Shown here: positions 13,665 through 25,610 of the stretch, one piece after another
Position numbering within the stretch: position 1 is the stretch's first letter
Layout of the letters: every line of letters begins with the position of its first letter
Assembly (NCBI GenBank): GCA_950295325.1
Contig: OX485804.1
Coordinates: 45,880,001-45,944,000 of the forward strand
DNA length: 64,000 bases
Reading direction: 5' to 3'
Source: Polytrichum commune
Lineage: Eukaryota; Streptophyta; Polytrichopsida; Polytrichales; Polytrichaceae
Made by a program: the position numbers and the translations under genes
Notes under the pieces: model-generated
Databases searched by the model: none
Told to the model about the DNA's origin: nothing
What the model saw: only the letters and a program-made list of their open reading frames with translations

Positions 13665-15631
13665 CACGGGGAGCAAGGCATAAGGGCTATATGACTAAGG
13701 CCAAGGCCTTTCACAAAATCATCATACAACCCACATATAAATTCATAAATTCACATTCAACCTCATTTTTTTTGTAAAAAATAATTATTGATGAAAAAAT
13801 AATATTCATGTTTTTGAGAATTTGTGTATGTCAAACAAAATTTATCTTCTTTGTTATTTTGCAAATTCTTCATCCATCTCGCCTCAAATAATAATTAAAC
13901 CATGCACCTCAAAAAAACTCTTCTTCTTTTTCTTCTTCTCATTCTTGGTTTTCTTCGTCTTCTTTGCTTATTATTTTGTTACTCACTTTATCTTCTTTTC
14001 ATATATATGTTGTTGTTGTTGCAACTTCTTCCAATCCTTAGAAAATGCCAATGTCAAGAGGTTTCTCCAATTGTCCTTCTTACAAAAAATTAAACATAGG
14101 TATAATTGGTGGAGGGCAAAATGCACTAGAAGGAGATGATAATAGATTAGGATCATGCAGTATTTGAGAAATCAACGATTGGTAGCTTTTGAAAATTAGG
14201 GTTGTCATTTCTTGCATCCATTGTGAATTTTGTGTCCACTCTCCTTGCGACTCTATACGTGATTCCTCATCATCAGTATATCCCTCTGTGATTGCCAAAA
14301 AAAAATTACACACTACTACACAAATTATGCCACGACAACTATATAAGAGAAATGAAAGATTGTTGAAAACAACAACCTTGTATATTGGTTTAAGGAAATA
14401 TTACGTTAATATAAAATAAAAGAGAGCCGTCATTTCATCTATTGCCCCCAATTTTTTTTTTAATTTATAATTGCATTTATTTATCGTAGGCCCCTGTTTT
14501 ATCCTACCATACCACAATTTTTGCCTCTCTCACTACAAAATCTGCTGGACTATATGTAGGCCTTAAAGTATGTCTTTTGGGGACCTCAACTTCCATACGG
14601 TCACTTTGTCATTTTTTCCTTGGTGTAAATTGAAGTGGTCATGGGATGACTTTAACAACAAATCATTGCTTTTACAACGCCCTAAGACAACTTCATGGTC
14701 CATGGTGTAAACTAGCCCCTCAGGGAGTGCACTATTCATTAAAACCAAGCATCACGTGCGTGCATGCCCCTTATTAAAATACCCATGTATACATTTTATT
14801 TTTGCTAAAATCAAGCAATATACTTACAAATCTCATTGCTTCAAAATACATTTCCATACGTACACAAGGGTCCAAAAACAAATACAGAAATTGTATATAA
14901 CATGTGTACAAATGTTTGGAAATGCAAAAATATGGCCCGATTATATGTATAATATCAAATCATGGATTTTTAGTTATAAAGTCGTTACTTAGTGGATGAA
15001 AAAACACATGATTCTTGGTCCAGGTCTGACTTGAACGCGTAAACGTGTAAATGCGTACTTTACATATATTTTTCTATAGCCTCATGTATATCTACTTCTT
15101 GCTTAATAGCAATATGTCTCTTGTACGTACATTTTGTACATGCTTGTTTTAAATAATACCCCTTTTGTGCACCCACGTGTATAAATACAGTACTTGAACA
15201 ATGCACTCCCTGGGACTAGCCCTCAATAAGCTCAACCTATTGCTATTTGCCAACTAAGAATTAACATTATCTAATACTATTAATCTCATCAAATCACATA
15301 CTTTGTTCCGTTCTCCAAAAATTGAAGGCTCAACAACATTTGTGGACACATAAACATTGTATTTCATATGACCAAAACCAAAGCACTGGTTGATGATATA
15401 TAGGAAACAAATATGGAAAATAAGTACATCGTTTATGGTATTTAGTGTGACATATGTAATAGTGTCACTTACCCTATTTCAAGGCTCATGCCAGGTTACA
15501 TCAATGATCATCAACTTCACCATCAATGTCATTTCATGACACTTGGCGTTCAAGTGCACTTATTAATATCTGGGCATGAGGTGGTTCAATAATGTTACGA
15601 GGTGTTATGAGTTGGGTCTTATCTTGAATGT
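13665..15631. other. AT-rich intergenic region
   Basis: No gene recognised. The block ending near 14735 (CATGGTCCATGGTGTAAAC followed by AGCCCCT) resembles the end of the 515-bp MITE at 60083-60597, so a decayed relative may lie at about 14560-14735. The rest is AT-rich with short ORFs lacking domains. Confidence 0.4.
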
Positions 15632-15837
15632 GAAAGTAAGGTCCATAATGGAGTCCTCTGGACCCCAAGTTTCTTATATCTTGACCCTGATGTAAACCCA
15701 CTCTTCTAGAAATGAGTTCTACATTAGGTTCATTTTCCTAATTATAAGCTCTTCATTTTTAGAATAGTGGGTTTACATTAGGGTATGGGTCCAAGAAACA
15801 TGGGGTCTAATACACCCCTTAATGGATCTTACTTTTA
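15632..15837. repeat. Small foldback element
   Basis: About 85-bp arms (15632-15716 and 15752-15837) are imperfect reverse complements. The outer end reads GAAAGTAAGGTCCATAATGG on the left and the complement of AAAAGTAAGATCCATTAAGG on the right. Both arms hold a TGTAAACCCACT-type block. No coding capacity; a MITE-like hairpin upstream of CCT3. Confidence 0.6.
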
Positions 15838-16432
15838 GGCTCAAAATTGGACTCATACTTGGAGATTGGTTTCTCAAATGGTGAGTATATCTTTGGTGGG
15901 GACTGCCAAGATTTAACGGGAAAGAGATGCCATGTTAACACCTCTTCATAATTTCATACCTTGGACCCATACTTTAGTGTGAACTTCTTGGATCCAAATT
16001 TTTGCTGTCCACCAATAAGATCGCTCGATTTTGGAGTTTTTTTGGTCTTGGTTCCTAGTGTAAAAACCCACCCTAAATTGAGGGACGAAGGGTGTTCTTA
16101 AAGTGAGATGTCGGATTGACGACCTAAATACCAGCGATATACTGGGACCTGGTTTGGGACGTGGAGGAAAGAATGGCTTGCTAGGGTAGTTTGAGGACCT
16201 GGATGCAACCGAGGCCGAAGCCACCGCACAAGAACTGACATTGCACAAAAGTTAACTTCGACACAGGGACATCGGAGCTCCCTCCACTCTGTTGCATTTT
16301 TCCCTCTCACGATCCTCACCGGCACCTCTGCATTCCTCTCGTACCGTCTCCGCGTCACCAAGACAAAGGCAACAAGTTCTCGCAGCCCTAATTTGAGCCT
16401 TTGAGGCGGGAGATCGAAGCGCATTTGTCACC

Positions 16433-19400
16433 ATGCAGGCCCCCGTGCTAGTTCTCAGTGCGTTGCCCCTAAACCTTCTCAATGTCATATTGTCCTCTAT
16501 GTTCTTCCTTTCCTTTCTTGTCCTTCTCTTTTCTTTTCATTTCTTCAGGAAACATATATCCAAGAAAAGCGAGCCTTGTTCATATTTTACAAGAGCTAAG
16601 CATGTTAAAGCCCTAACAGAAGAGGGGTTTGGACCCTAGTATGCGGGAAGGTGCTCCAGTAAATGACTCGGCCGTAGAAATCATGTCTGCCATTTGTGAA
16701 GTATGAATGGGAGACCCATTGGTGGGTGGGTTTAGGGTTTAGGGTCTGATCACAGTGGGAGCCTTGTGTTTTGAGTCCGATTTATTTGTTCTAGTGTAAA
16801 TTTCTGTGTTGTTTTTGTTACATAAAGTGCACTAACGGGGTTTCGCGATGGTCCTCAGATGATTCTACGAAGCGGGAGACGGGAAGTCGGGTGCACCGTG
16901 CTAATATTCAGGCCTCCAAGGTTACTTTTTATCTTCCTCTTTCTCTCCTTCTCTCGACCTGAGATTGGCTTGATATGGATCCTGTCTTGGTAATTGAATC
17001 TGAAAAGGAATGTCTTTGTGCAGGCTGTGGCAGATGTCATTCGGACTACTTTGGGTCCCAGATCAATGCTGAAGATGCTACTTGATGCTAGTGGAGGTAC
17101 TTCATTGCTTCATGTATTTGATGAGCTTTTGATTACAAGCAGGTGGGTGATATATGTTTTTCAACTTCTACAATATATGTCTTCATGCGAAGAGTCCTCT
17201 GAGCAAGTTCTTCTGAATGTCTTGGCAGGAATTGTGCTCACCAATGACGGGAATGCAATATTGAGAGAGCTAGATGTCTCACATCCTGCTGCAAAGGTTT
17301 TCGCTCATTAGCTTGGCTCTAATTGTTGCAGCAATCTCATTGTTGATACTTTGAATTAGCTTTTTCTCCTGCTGTCATAATATTGCTGTTGCTGACATGA
17401 GAATATTGATGAAACCCCTGCAGTCCATGATTGAGCTCAGTCGCACACAAGATGAGGAAGTTGGTGATGGAACGACTTCAGTTATCATTTTAGGTAAATT
17501 CACCAGCTATATTTGAATCAAACATTATGTCACAATTTGTCATTCTTTACTTCCTATTTTACATATTACATTTGTTCTGTACAGTTTTTGGGGTTCAGGG
17601 TGAGTCAGCACAAGGTAAAGTGAATCAAGAAATTAGAACTAATGCTAGGTTATAATACTGTGTTACGAAGTGTTCACATTTTTGAGTTTCTTGTCTGGTC
17701 TGTGTTGGGTAAATGATTGTGTGAGTATTTTGTATCTTTCGCTTGCTACCTATAACCACATATTTGAGCAGATCAGAGATAAACATTTTATATAGGCTAC
17801 AGAGATGTTGTGTAATTTGTTTTCGTTCATGGGACTTGTGATTACAGCTGGGGAGATGCTCTATGTTGCTGAACAATTTCTTGACAGGCAGTTCCACCCT
17901 ACTGTGATATGCCGAGGTTAGGGTTCTCTCCCTCCACACTCACCTTTATCCTTGTACACTACCAATTTTTCTAATTAGTGCATTTAGTAAACAAGATCAT
18001 CAGAGAATTAACTTGTCCTTGCAAGGAGGTGCAGAGCAGCTTCTCATACATACTCAACAAATAACATCTGTGTAAGTATATGGGTGGCAAGTGCAACTCC
18101 AACATGTGTACAAGCTAGGAATTGAAGTCATATGCACTAATTAGACAAATCATGTTAGTTATTGGTTATATGTAGATTGGTTATATATGATAAGAGTATG
18201 TTGGTACTCCTTATTTTTAATCATGGTGATGTGTAGCTGGCATGAGTTCAACACAATGTTTACTTGGAATTCTCTCTGTCCAAATCCACTTTTTATATAT
18301 TGATCACCCCTAATTTGCAATTGCTGTGCGATATTGCATCCAGTTAGCGGTTGAGCTTAGCAAGGTGTGAGGGTTGGATGTTTGATTTAATTATGAGCTG
18401 TGACTCACTGGAGTTGCTATTCCAGATCTCATTTGTTTTTTCTCCATCACTGAATTTTTATACCTGTACTCAATATGCAGCTTACAGCAAAGCCTTGGAG
18501 GATGCCATTGCTGCCTTGGACGAAGTTGCTTTTGAAATTGATGTCACTGATCGTAAGTTTCACTTTTGTAGTCGTTTATGTAAGGGTATTACATATGCTC
18601 TGTCCAGGCAAATACTTCAGCTTCACCTTGAGGTTTCACTGACTGATTCATCTGAACCTGATTGCTTCCTGACACATGAGTTCGACTCTACAGGTCAGAT
18701 GATGTTGAATATTGTGCGAAGCTGCATTGGTACAAAGTTTACAAGTCGTTTTGGAACTCTTATTGCGGTAAGATGGTTGTTTTTATATTATTTGCTTCCT
18801 TCCTCCTAGCTTTCTCCACCATGATCAATTGGTTAGCACAATTTGCTTTTTTTTGTTTTTTTCCTACTTTATATTTATGTTAGTTTGTCCATACTAGACA
18901 TACTGCAGAGGATTAAGACAGTTTGGGACATTTCTTTGTGATACAGGACTTGGCAATTGATTCTGTTGCCACCATCTCCATTGATTTGGGTAATGGTCTC
19001 CGAGAAGTAGACATCAAGAAATACATTAAGGTGGAGAAGATTCCAGGAGGACAGCTGGAAGAATCAAAAGTCTTGAAGGGTGTAATGTTTAACAAGGATG
19101 TAGTATCACCAGGGAAAATGAGACGGAGAATTGAGAATCCCCGAATCATTCTACTAGATTCACCTTTGGAGTACAAGAAGGGAGAGAACATGACAAATGC
19201 TGAGCTCATGAGAGAAGAGGACTGGTATTGTTTTTTTATTGCTTTAATGCCTATTTTAAATTGGTTTTTTTGCAATGAAATGCTGATGGCTCTCTGCCTG
19301 TTATTTGTGGGTAATTGGCACCATATCTACAGTAATGGGTTTGGTCAAGCATGTTTCAATGTATCTTTTGATGCTACTTATGTTCAGTTGGAGGTCTCAA

Positions 19401-21657
19401 TAATTGTCAGTACCATGTGGACAGACAATATTCTGCTCTCCCTCAATAGTGCTCAAACTGGAGTAGAATTCACAAGGACTTGTAACCAAATTAGTAATAA
19501 GAGAGATTATATATATATATAGCATATGAATTGTAGCTAATTATGATCTCCTACAATTTTCTAACCTTGCCTAAACTCATGCCGAAGCTTCTTCTTGATG
19601 CAGGGCCACATTATTACGGATGGAGGAAGAGTACATAGAACAGTTGTGTGTGCAGATCATCAAGTTCAAGCCTGACTTGGTCATCACTGAAAAAGGGCTT
19701 AGTGATCTGGCCTCTCACTACCTTAGCAAGGCAGGCATTAGTGCAATCCGTAGATTGAGGAAGACAGATAACAATCGCATAGCCCGGGCTTGTGGAGCCA
19801 CCATTGTGAATCGTCCAGAGGAGCTTCAAGAGAGTGATGTGGGTACAGGTGCTGGCTTGTTTGAAATAAAAAAGATAGGTGATGAATACTTTGCATTCAT
19901 CATCGACTGCAAGAATCCTAAAGCTTGCACAGTTTTGTTAAGAGGACCTAGCAAGGATCTCTTAAATGAAGTGGAGCGCAATTTGCAGGTGAGTTGATGT
20001 TCCTGATTTCAACCTCAAGGCAATTTATTTGCATATTTGTTTGAAAGTGGTCTGGTTGAGAGATTCTTTCCTACACTCTAGTTTATTAGTGTGTTATTAA
20101 GTGCTTACTCTCCTTGCCTTGTCTTTGCCAAGAAATTTGTCTTTGCAATCAAGTGCCTGGTCATAAATGTTGTTTCAGACTGGTTCAAGATTAGGAAAAC
20201 TAGTACAGTTACATTAACGTAGTTGTACTGTCCTGAGAGTCCAAGTATGAGAGCCTGGTTGTCAAAACAGTTTGTCTTCACTTGTTTAGATATTGGTCCC
20301 AAGAATAGAAGTTCTAGAGGTGATTGCTCCAGATGTTCTTGTGCTTGATTATCTTGTGGACCAAGTGGGTATGCACATTTTTTACCTGGGACCACTATTT
20401 GTTCTCATGGAATGGGTATGACAGGATGCCATGGGAGTAGCCCGCAACGTCATCAAGGATGCAAAGCTTGTCCCAGGTGGTGGAGCTTCAGAAATGGCTG
20501 TTGCAGCTACTTTGAAGAAGAAGAGTACTTCCATAGAAGGTGTTGAGCAGGTATTCTGTTTTACTCTGATTGCTGTTTGAAATTGCATATAGGGAATTAT
20601 CTTCAGGTCCTGAACAATTACGGGATTTTGTCTGGAAGTTCTTTGTAGTGGGTATTATGAAGCCATACTATTCCAAAGGAATATCTAAACCTTGATAATG
20701 CGCAAATAGACCTGTACATAGTGGAAGAAATAGTACATGACATGATCTACAGTGGTTTGCTCTTGGCTTTGCTACAGGCCTTTTAGAAGTGTGATACATT
20801 CTGATTGTTGTGTGATCAATAAAATTCCTCTACTCTGTTGCAGTGGCCATATAGAGCAGTGGCACAAGCACTTGAAGTTATTCCCCGGACGCTTGCTCAA
20901 AACTGTGGTGTGAATGTGATCCGAACAATGACTGCTCTTCAAGCTAAGGTCTGCTCATCACCACCTGCTCTCCAGTCTGTGTCTCAGTTGTAAATTAAAT
21001 AACCTGTGGTTTACAATGTTCTTTCAAATGTTGCATCAAGTGCAATTGGAGTCTTAAGTGGTGGACTGCGTACTTTTTGTAACTATATCAAGCATGGCGT
21101 TAATGTGCTTGAGTTAGAACCTTACAGTACGGCAGCCTGCAGTTTCTTAGCCTCTAATATGCCACAATCCGTTGATATGTTTGCAGCATGCAAATGGTGA
21201 GAACCCCATGTTTGGTGTTGATGGCAATACTGGAGAAATCACTGACATGAAGGAGCTTGGGGTACGTTTCTTTCCCTGATACAACTTCCCATCTTTCAAA
21301 TGATTTCCACCAATTTATGGCCAAAAACTTAAAATGTTTCTCTTTAGCTTGTGTTTTTGTAGTGTGTGTTTGTGGTTTTGCAAAAGAGAAAAAGAATACA
21401 GAGGAGAGTAGAAAGAAGGTAGATACATATGCTGGAATGTAAAGCTAAACTGGGGACTTTTGATTGAGCAGGTCTGGGACTCGTATGGAGTAAAGCTGCA
21501 AACATTCAAAACAGCAATTGAAGCCGCCTGCATGCTTTTGAGAATTGATGATATTGTAAGTGGTATCAAGAAGAAACAAGCCCCTGGATCTGCACCAAAG
21601 CAACCCCAAACATCTACAGGGGAAGATGTTGATAGTGAGCAGATGATCCCAGAGTAA
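16433..21657 (+). CDS. CCT3: T-complex protein 1 subunit gamma (CCT gamma chaperonin)
   Basis: This subunit of the cytosolic group II chaperonin TRiC/CCT folds actin, tubulin and other proteins with ATP. Fourteen exons join in phase: 16433-16457, 16859-16920, 17024-17096, 17229-17296, 17424-17493, 17848-17916, 18481-18552, 18694-18767, 18947-19224, 19604-19988, 20425-20550, 20844-20948, 21187-21261, 21472-21657, giving 555 aa and a TAA stop, the usual family length. It starts MQAPVLVL, as in plant gamma subunits. Chaperonin signatures are present: TLGPRSMLKMLLD, TNDGNAILREL, the nucleotide-site GDGTTS (Asp about residue 91), the gamma-type block KVEKIPGGQ, RKTDNNRIARACGA, VPGGGASEM and LLRIDDIVSGIKKK. 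No break or missing key residue was seen. Introns are mostly short to medium and hold no other genes. Confidence 0.97.
16728..16746 (+). repeat. Short telomere-like repeat in CCT3 intron 1
   Basis: Consecutive GGGTTTA-type units in the first CCT3 intron match the plant TTTAGGG repeat for about two and a half units. In plant promoters and first introns such telo-boxes are common near translation and growth genes; function here is inferred only. Confidence 0.4.
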
Positions 21658-22527
21658 TTTCACAATCTCTTTAGATTATCAACTCTCAGATGTTTATTCT
21701 GTCTAGTTAATGGGCCCGATTTGATCAGCCAGACCCAAGATGAGGACATCTTTGACTTGGAAGGGGTAGTGTTGATAGGTTAGAGAAATAGTGTCACATG
21801 GGGAAGTAAACATTATCAGAATACGTTCCTAGTCCAAGTATCAATACAGACATCACTTCCAGAGACTTCGGATTAGGATCCTCTCAGGTGAGTTTAGTAT
21901 CCATCACAAGCAGTACTTTGAATGAACCTTATGCGAAGGAGGAGCTTGCAAAGCCTGTTAGGGATTTATCACTCATTTTTGAATTAGTACATTGAGGCGA
22001 AATTATGGAGAAATTCTGCAGTTACATGTCACTCTCAACAACCAACAGTAAACTTGACATCATTTAGTGTTTGGTCTATTTACAAAAGCGTTGAGAGAAT
22101 GTTTAGAGCTTTGTTTTTGGAAGATGGCAATCACAAGTAACGGTTTTGAGCACATGTTTGTTTTCTGAATGGCTCTTATGTATGGATCCTTGCTTGTGAT
22201 TCAACCCAATCTGTGGAAGACCGAGGTCATAAGTTTGTGGAACTCGTGCAAGGTGGTCAGTTCAAGGTCAGTAAACAGTTACGAATCTGATAAGTCGATG
22301 CTTTAGTTTTATGGAAGGTAGACGTTCCAAACTTGGTTGCTCATCTTAATTGGTGACCTAAATTTGAGTGGTTTGGTCTGGCTCCAAGAACGGATACCAA
22401 AAAGACATGTGTTCAAAGGAGATTGGATTGCATGCCCACAATATGATAAATCATTCTAAATTCAATAGTCAACAAAATTAGAGAGACCTATATGACTACA
22501 CCCTAACTTCTGATATGTCTCTTATAA
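21658..22527. other. CCT3 3' flank
   Basis: It probably contains the CCT3 3' UTR, but I cannot place the polyadenylation site. About 22365-22505 is a diverged copy of the dispersed family found in the RLK and RPAIN introns (block ACCAAAAAGACATGTGTTC, then TCAATAGTCAAC). Confidence 0.5.
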
Positions 22528-22792
22528 ATTTGGGAAAAGGTGCGGAATGGAAGCAATTAGGGGTTTGGTGTGTTTGGGGATGGAATAAAAAAAAGGGTGG
22601 TAATTGGTGGAATTTAGTGGCGGGTGGGGTAACAGAGGAGGTGTGGATGTAGTTACGATTTAAGATTGTGTACTTTTTTTTTGGTGAATGTAGGGTTGAG
22701 GAGGGAAAAAGGGGGCATGGTATTGATGTAATGGAAGAAAAAGGGTACTAGTGCGGAGAAGAAAAAAAGAGAAGGTTTTGGGGAGAGCAAGC

Positions 22793-22796
22793 AAAA
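22793..22796 (-). terminator. Pol III terminator, left 5S
   Basis: A TTTT run on the minus strand lies just after the 5S 3' end, the usual RNA polymerase III stop signal. Confidence 0.6.
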
Positions 22797-22797
22797 G

Positions 22798-22917
22798 ATG
22801 GATGCAGCACAGGGACTTCCCGGGAGGTCACCCATCCCAGTACTATTCCGGCCCAAAGGCGCTTAACTTCAGAGTTCTGATGGGATCTGGTGTAGTAGCC
22901 TTGGTATGACCGCATCA
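22798..22917 (-). rRNA. 5S ribosomal RNA, left copy
   Basis: A full-length, about 120-nt 5S rRNA on the minus strand, starting GATGCGGTCATACC and ending CTGCATCC. The internal Pol III promoter is intact: the A-box region AGTTAAGCGCC, the intermediate element GTACTGGGATGG and the C-box GGGTGACCTCCCGGGAAG. A TATA-like box sits ~28 bp upstream and a T-run follows the 3' end. It appears identical to the copy at 23998-24117. Confidence 0.93.
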
Positions 22918-22942
22918 CGACAGCAAGGGGAGCGGACGTTGT

Positions 22943-22949
22943 ATTTATA
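22943..22949 (-). promoter_or_regulatory. TATA-like box, left 5S
   Basis: TATAAAT on the minus strand lies about 28-33 bp upstream of the 5S start, the position of the upstream TATA element known from plant 5S genes. Confidence 0.65.
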
Positions 22950-23400
22950 TTGGAGGGGGTTTCAGGGGGGTTTAGGGGGGGAATATTCTCCTCCGAAATT
23001 ACGGTAAATCGCGGGTCCTGGGCCCGGATCCACTGAGATTCCGCCTCACCGTCCCAAAGATTTTCCCTTCTACCCACAACTCCCTTTGGCTACCCCGGGA
23101 ATATTCCCCCCGCCAAAAATTTCTGCCCTGCGGGCAGCAAAGGGCGAGGGGTCCAGGGTCAGAGTCAAGAGGGAGGGGGAAAGAAAGAAGGAAAGAAAGA
23201 GGTATGGAATGCCAAAAGGGTCACACTTTGTAAAACAGGGTACCTCAAGAAAGATTCCTTGTACCCCGGGGAAGATTCCATGTACCCCAAGGTATAATAA
23301 GAAAAAATATTAGCAATTAACAATTTTTTTTGAAATTATATTATTCAAATTTTAAAAAGGATTAAAAATTTAAATAATTTTACATTTTAGTTAGAGATAT

Positions 23401-23520
23401 TTTATTTTAAATATAAATATATATATATATATATTTTTAAGTGATACTATCACTTTTTAAAGAGACATTTGAGTTATTAACTGCTTCAATTTAATTTCTT
23501 TTATATTAAGAATAAAAGAG
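23401..23520. other. AT-rich centre of the 5S palindrome
   Basis: Very AT-rich, with a TATATA run near 23410-23432. Symmetry fades here, so the true centre or spacer is about 100 bp. No gene. Confidence 0.5.
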
Positions 23521-23689
23521 CAATGGAGAATAAGTTTTATTAAGTTTTCTCAATTTTGGTTAGAGGATATTATAATGAACCCCTTAATTATTTAAAAATT
23601 TAAGCCTTTTTTAAAATTGAATAATGTAATTTCAATTTTTTGTTAATTGCTAATATTTTTCTTATTATACCTCGGGGTACATGGAATCT

Positions 23690-23775
23690 TTCCCGGGCCA
23701 CCGGGCATCTTCCCCGGGATACAGGGAATCTTTCCTGGGACACTGGGAGTCTTCCCCGGGGTACCCTGTTTTACA
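23690..23775 (+). repeat. 21-bp GC-rich tandem repeat in the right arm
   Basis: About four units of 21 bp, each built on GGAATCTTTCCCGGG or GGCATCTTCCCCGGG followed by a variable six bases. The matching part of the left arm (about 23245-23290) has only about two units, so copy number differs between the arms. Confidence 0.7.
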
Positions 23776-23965
23776 AAGTATGGCCCTTTTGGCATTCCAT
23801 AGTTGGCCCCTGGGAAAACCCTTTTTTTCCTTCCCGAAATCCTTTCCTCCCCTGCATGGCTGCAAATTGGGCCCAGGGGCACAGCCCCCGGGCCTAGGAC
23901 CCGCGATTTACCGTAATTTCGGAGGAGAATATTCCCCCCCTAAACCCCCCTGAAACCCCCTCCAA

Positions 23966-23972
23966 TATAAAT
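23966..23972 (+). promoter_or_regulatory. TATA-like box, right 5S
   Basis: TATAAAT lies 27-33 bp upstream of the 5S start at about 23998, matching the plant 5S upstream element, and mirrors the box in the left arm. Confidence 0.65.
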
Positions 23973-23997
23973 ACAACGTCCGCTCCCCTTGCTGTCG

Positions 23998-24117
23998 TGA
24001 TGCGGTCATACCAAGGCTACTACACCAGATCCCATCAGAACTCTGAAGTTAAGCGCCTTTGGGCCGGAATAGTACTGGGATGGGTGACCTCCCGGGAAGT
24101 CCCTGTGCTGCATCCAT
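23998..24117 (+). rRNA. 5S ribosomal RNA, right copy
   Basis: Full-length 5S rRNA on the plus strand with intact internal control region (AGTTAAGCGCC, GTACTGGGATGG, GGGTGACCTCCCGGG) and conserved CCCATCAGAACTC. It has an upstream TATA-like box and a downstream T-run. Transcribed away from the palindrome centre, opposite to the left copy. Confidence 0.93.
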
Positions 24118-24118
24118 C

Positions 24119-24122
24119 TTTT
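24119..24122 (+). terminator. Pol III terminator, right 5S
   Basis: TTTT a few bases after the 5S 3' end, mirrored in the left arm. Confidence 0.6.
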
Positions 24123-24529
24123 GCTTGCTCTCCCCAAAACCTTCTCTTTTTTTCTTCTCCGCACTAGTACCCTTTTTCTTCCATTACATCAATACCATGC
24201 CCCCCTTTTCCCTCCTCAACCTTACATTCACCAAAAAAAAATACACAATCCTAAATCGTAACTACATCCACACCTCCTCTGTTACCCCACCTGCCACTAA
24301 ATTCCACCAATTACCACCCTTTTTTTTATTCCATCCCCAAACACACCAAACCCCTAATTGCTTCCATTCTGCACCTTTTCCCAAATCCCCAAACTTTATA
24401 AAATACTCTCTTATAAATCTCCAAACCCTAGGGAACAGATGTGTTCAGTTCATATCTTTTTCCTTTTGTCACATTTCCCTCTCATATGTCACCAAGGAAG
24501 CAACCTCATGGTTGAGGATTTGGGTGGGT

Positions 24530-24556
24530 TAGGGGTTAGGGTTTAGGGTTTAGGGG
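24530..24556 (+). repeat. Interstitial telomere-like repeat
   Basis: About three degenerate TTTAGGG units (GGGTTAGGGTTTAGGGTTTAGG) just outside the right end of the 5S palindrome. Plant-type telomere sequence; too short to be a telomere. Confidence 0.6.
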
Positions 24557-24759
24557 GTGTGTAAGAACCATGAATCAAAGACTTTGAGAAGGCTTTGAGA
24601 CTTTGAGAAGGCACATGTGATTTTGACATCAATGTGGGTAGATTTTTGAACATAATCGGTCGAGATCCTAGTGATTACAAGTCCAACCATGGCATGTACG
24701 TTACCTTCATTCAAAGCTACCTCTTTGGAACAGAGACTTGGAAAGATCTAGTAGGCTAA

Positions 24760-25400
24760 GGTTTAAGCCATGTGTTTAGCTCATACTAGTGTCTGGGGAA
24801 ATTTTTGTGCATAATCGGTCAAGTGTTTCCAAGTTCAACCAGTTACATGTTGAATCCTTCAGTTTTTCTTCATAAATTTGATGGTTATTCTATAAATTCC
24901 TCTATAAATGATTGGTAATTTTCTTGAAGTCTTTGAAATCTTTTGGTTATTTCTCAAATTTAACCGGTTGATCTGAAACTAGCAGAACTTTGGTTCTTCC
25001 CGTTCATTGGCTCATACTCAAGTTCATGGTAATGTAGTTTTGTTTTTCTTGTTCTAAGTATACCAATTGATTGGTTTGGTGTAGGTTGAGAGCTTACTCT
25101 ATTTGAGTCTATGTGCGAGGGAGTCCATGTGTAACTAGTAGAGTCTTTGAGCTTGTGTGCAGGGAGATTTTGGGCATATCTTGGTATTTCTAAGTTCAAC
25201 CCATTGAATGCTGTGATCTTTTAGTTTTTCTTTATTCAACTGGGGTATACTCCACATATGCTTCTACGTTGATTGCTAAAGTGTTGAACACCAACTGGTT
25301 ACTTTTGAAACTCAACCAATTCATGTGTAACTGGTGGTGCCTTTGAGCTTTTGTGCGAGGATATTTTTGGACATATCTTGGCATTATCCGTGGCCCATGT
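24760..25400 (+). repeat. Degenerate direct repeats
   Basis: Diverged copies of a block with AGTTCAACC followed by a CAGTTTTTCTTC-type or TAGTTTTTCTTT-type stretch occur near 24830 and 25193. Another pair (TTTGAGCTTGTGTGCAGGG near 25146 and TTTGAGCTTTTGTGCGAGG near 25342) is spaced about 196 bp. The area is probably old transposon sequence; no gene seen. Confidence 0.5.
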
Positions 25401-25610
25401 ATGGAATTATCAAGTTCATTGCTCCATAATGTCACACACTACACTAACTTCTCTATTATCATGCATCCATGTTAACACTCAATTCTCCTTATATCATGTG
25501 CATTTTGGTTGCCACAAGTGTGATATTAGAGAGGTCAAAGTGTATTTTAATAAGTACGAGAATCCTTCACTTTGGTTTGGTGTGATTTTCACTAAGGTAG
25601 GGGGTGCTTA

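Larger units (their letters stand above)
22528..24396. repeat. Long palindrome with a 5S rRNA gene in each arm
   Basis: The arms run about 22528-23400 and 23520-24396 around an AT-rich centre near 23460. Matching landmarks include the outer GGGAAAAGGTGC(G/A)GAATGG block, the 5S gene, the ACGGTAAATCGCGGGTCC block, and TATTAGCAATTAAC near the centre. Copies differ by small indels. The two 5S genes appear identical. Outside the 5S there is no coding sequence; the long plus-strand ORF at 24059-24532 merely reads through the 5S gene. It could be a rearranged 5S rDNA unit or an inverted pair of 5S-bearing (Cassandra-like) terminal repeats; I see no primer-binding site to support the latter. Confidence 0.85.

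Noticed and set aside
22528-24396. Firm assignment of the 5S palindrome to a Cassandra retrotransposon
   Set aside because: Cassandra elements carry 5S sequence in direct terminal repeats with a primer-binding site; here the copies are inverted and I find no primer site.
24059-24532. Plus-strand ORF of 157 codons
   Set aside because: It begins inside the 5S rRNA gene and its start is mirrored in the other palindrome arm; no domain is visible.
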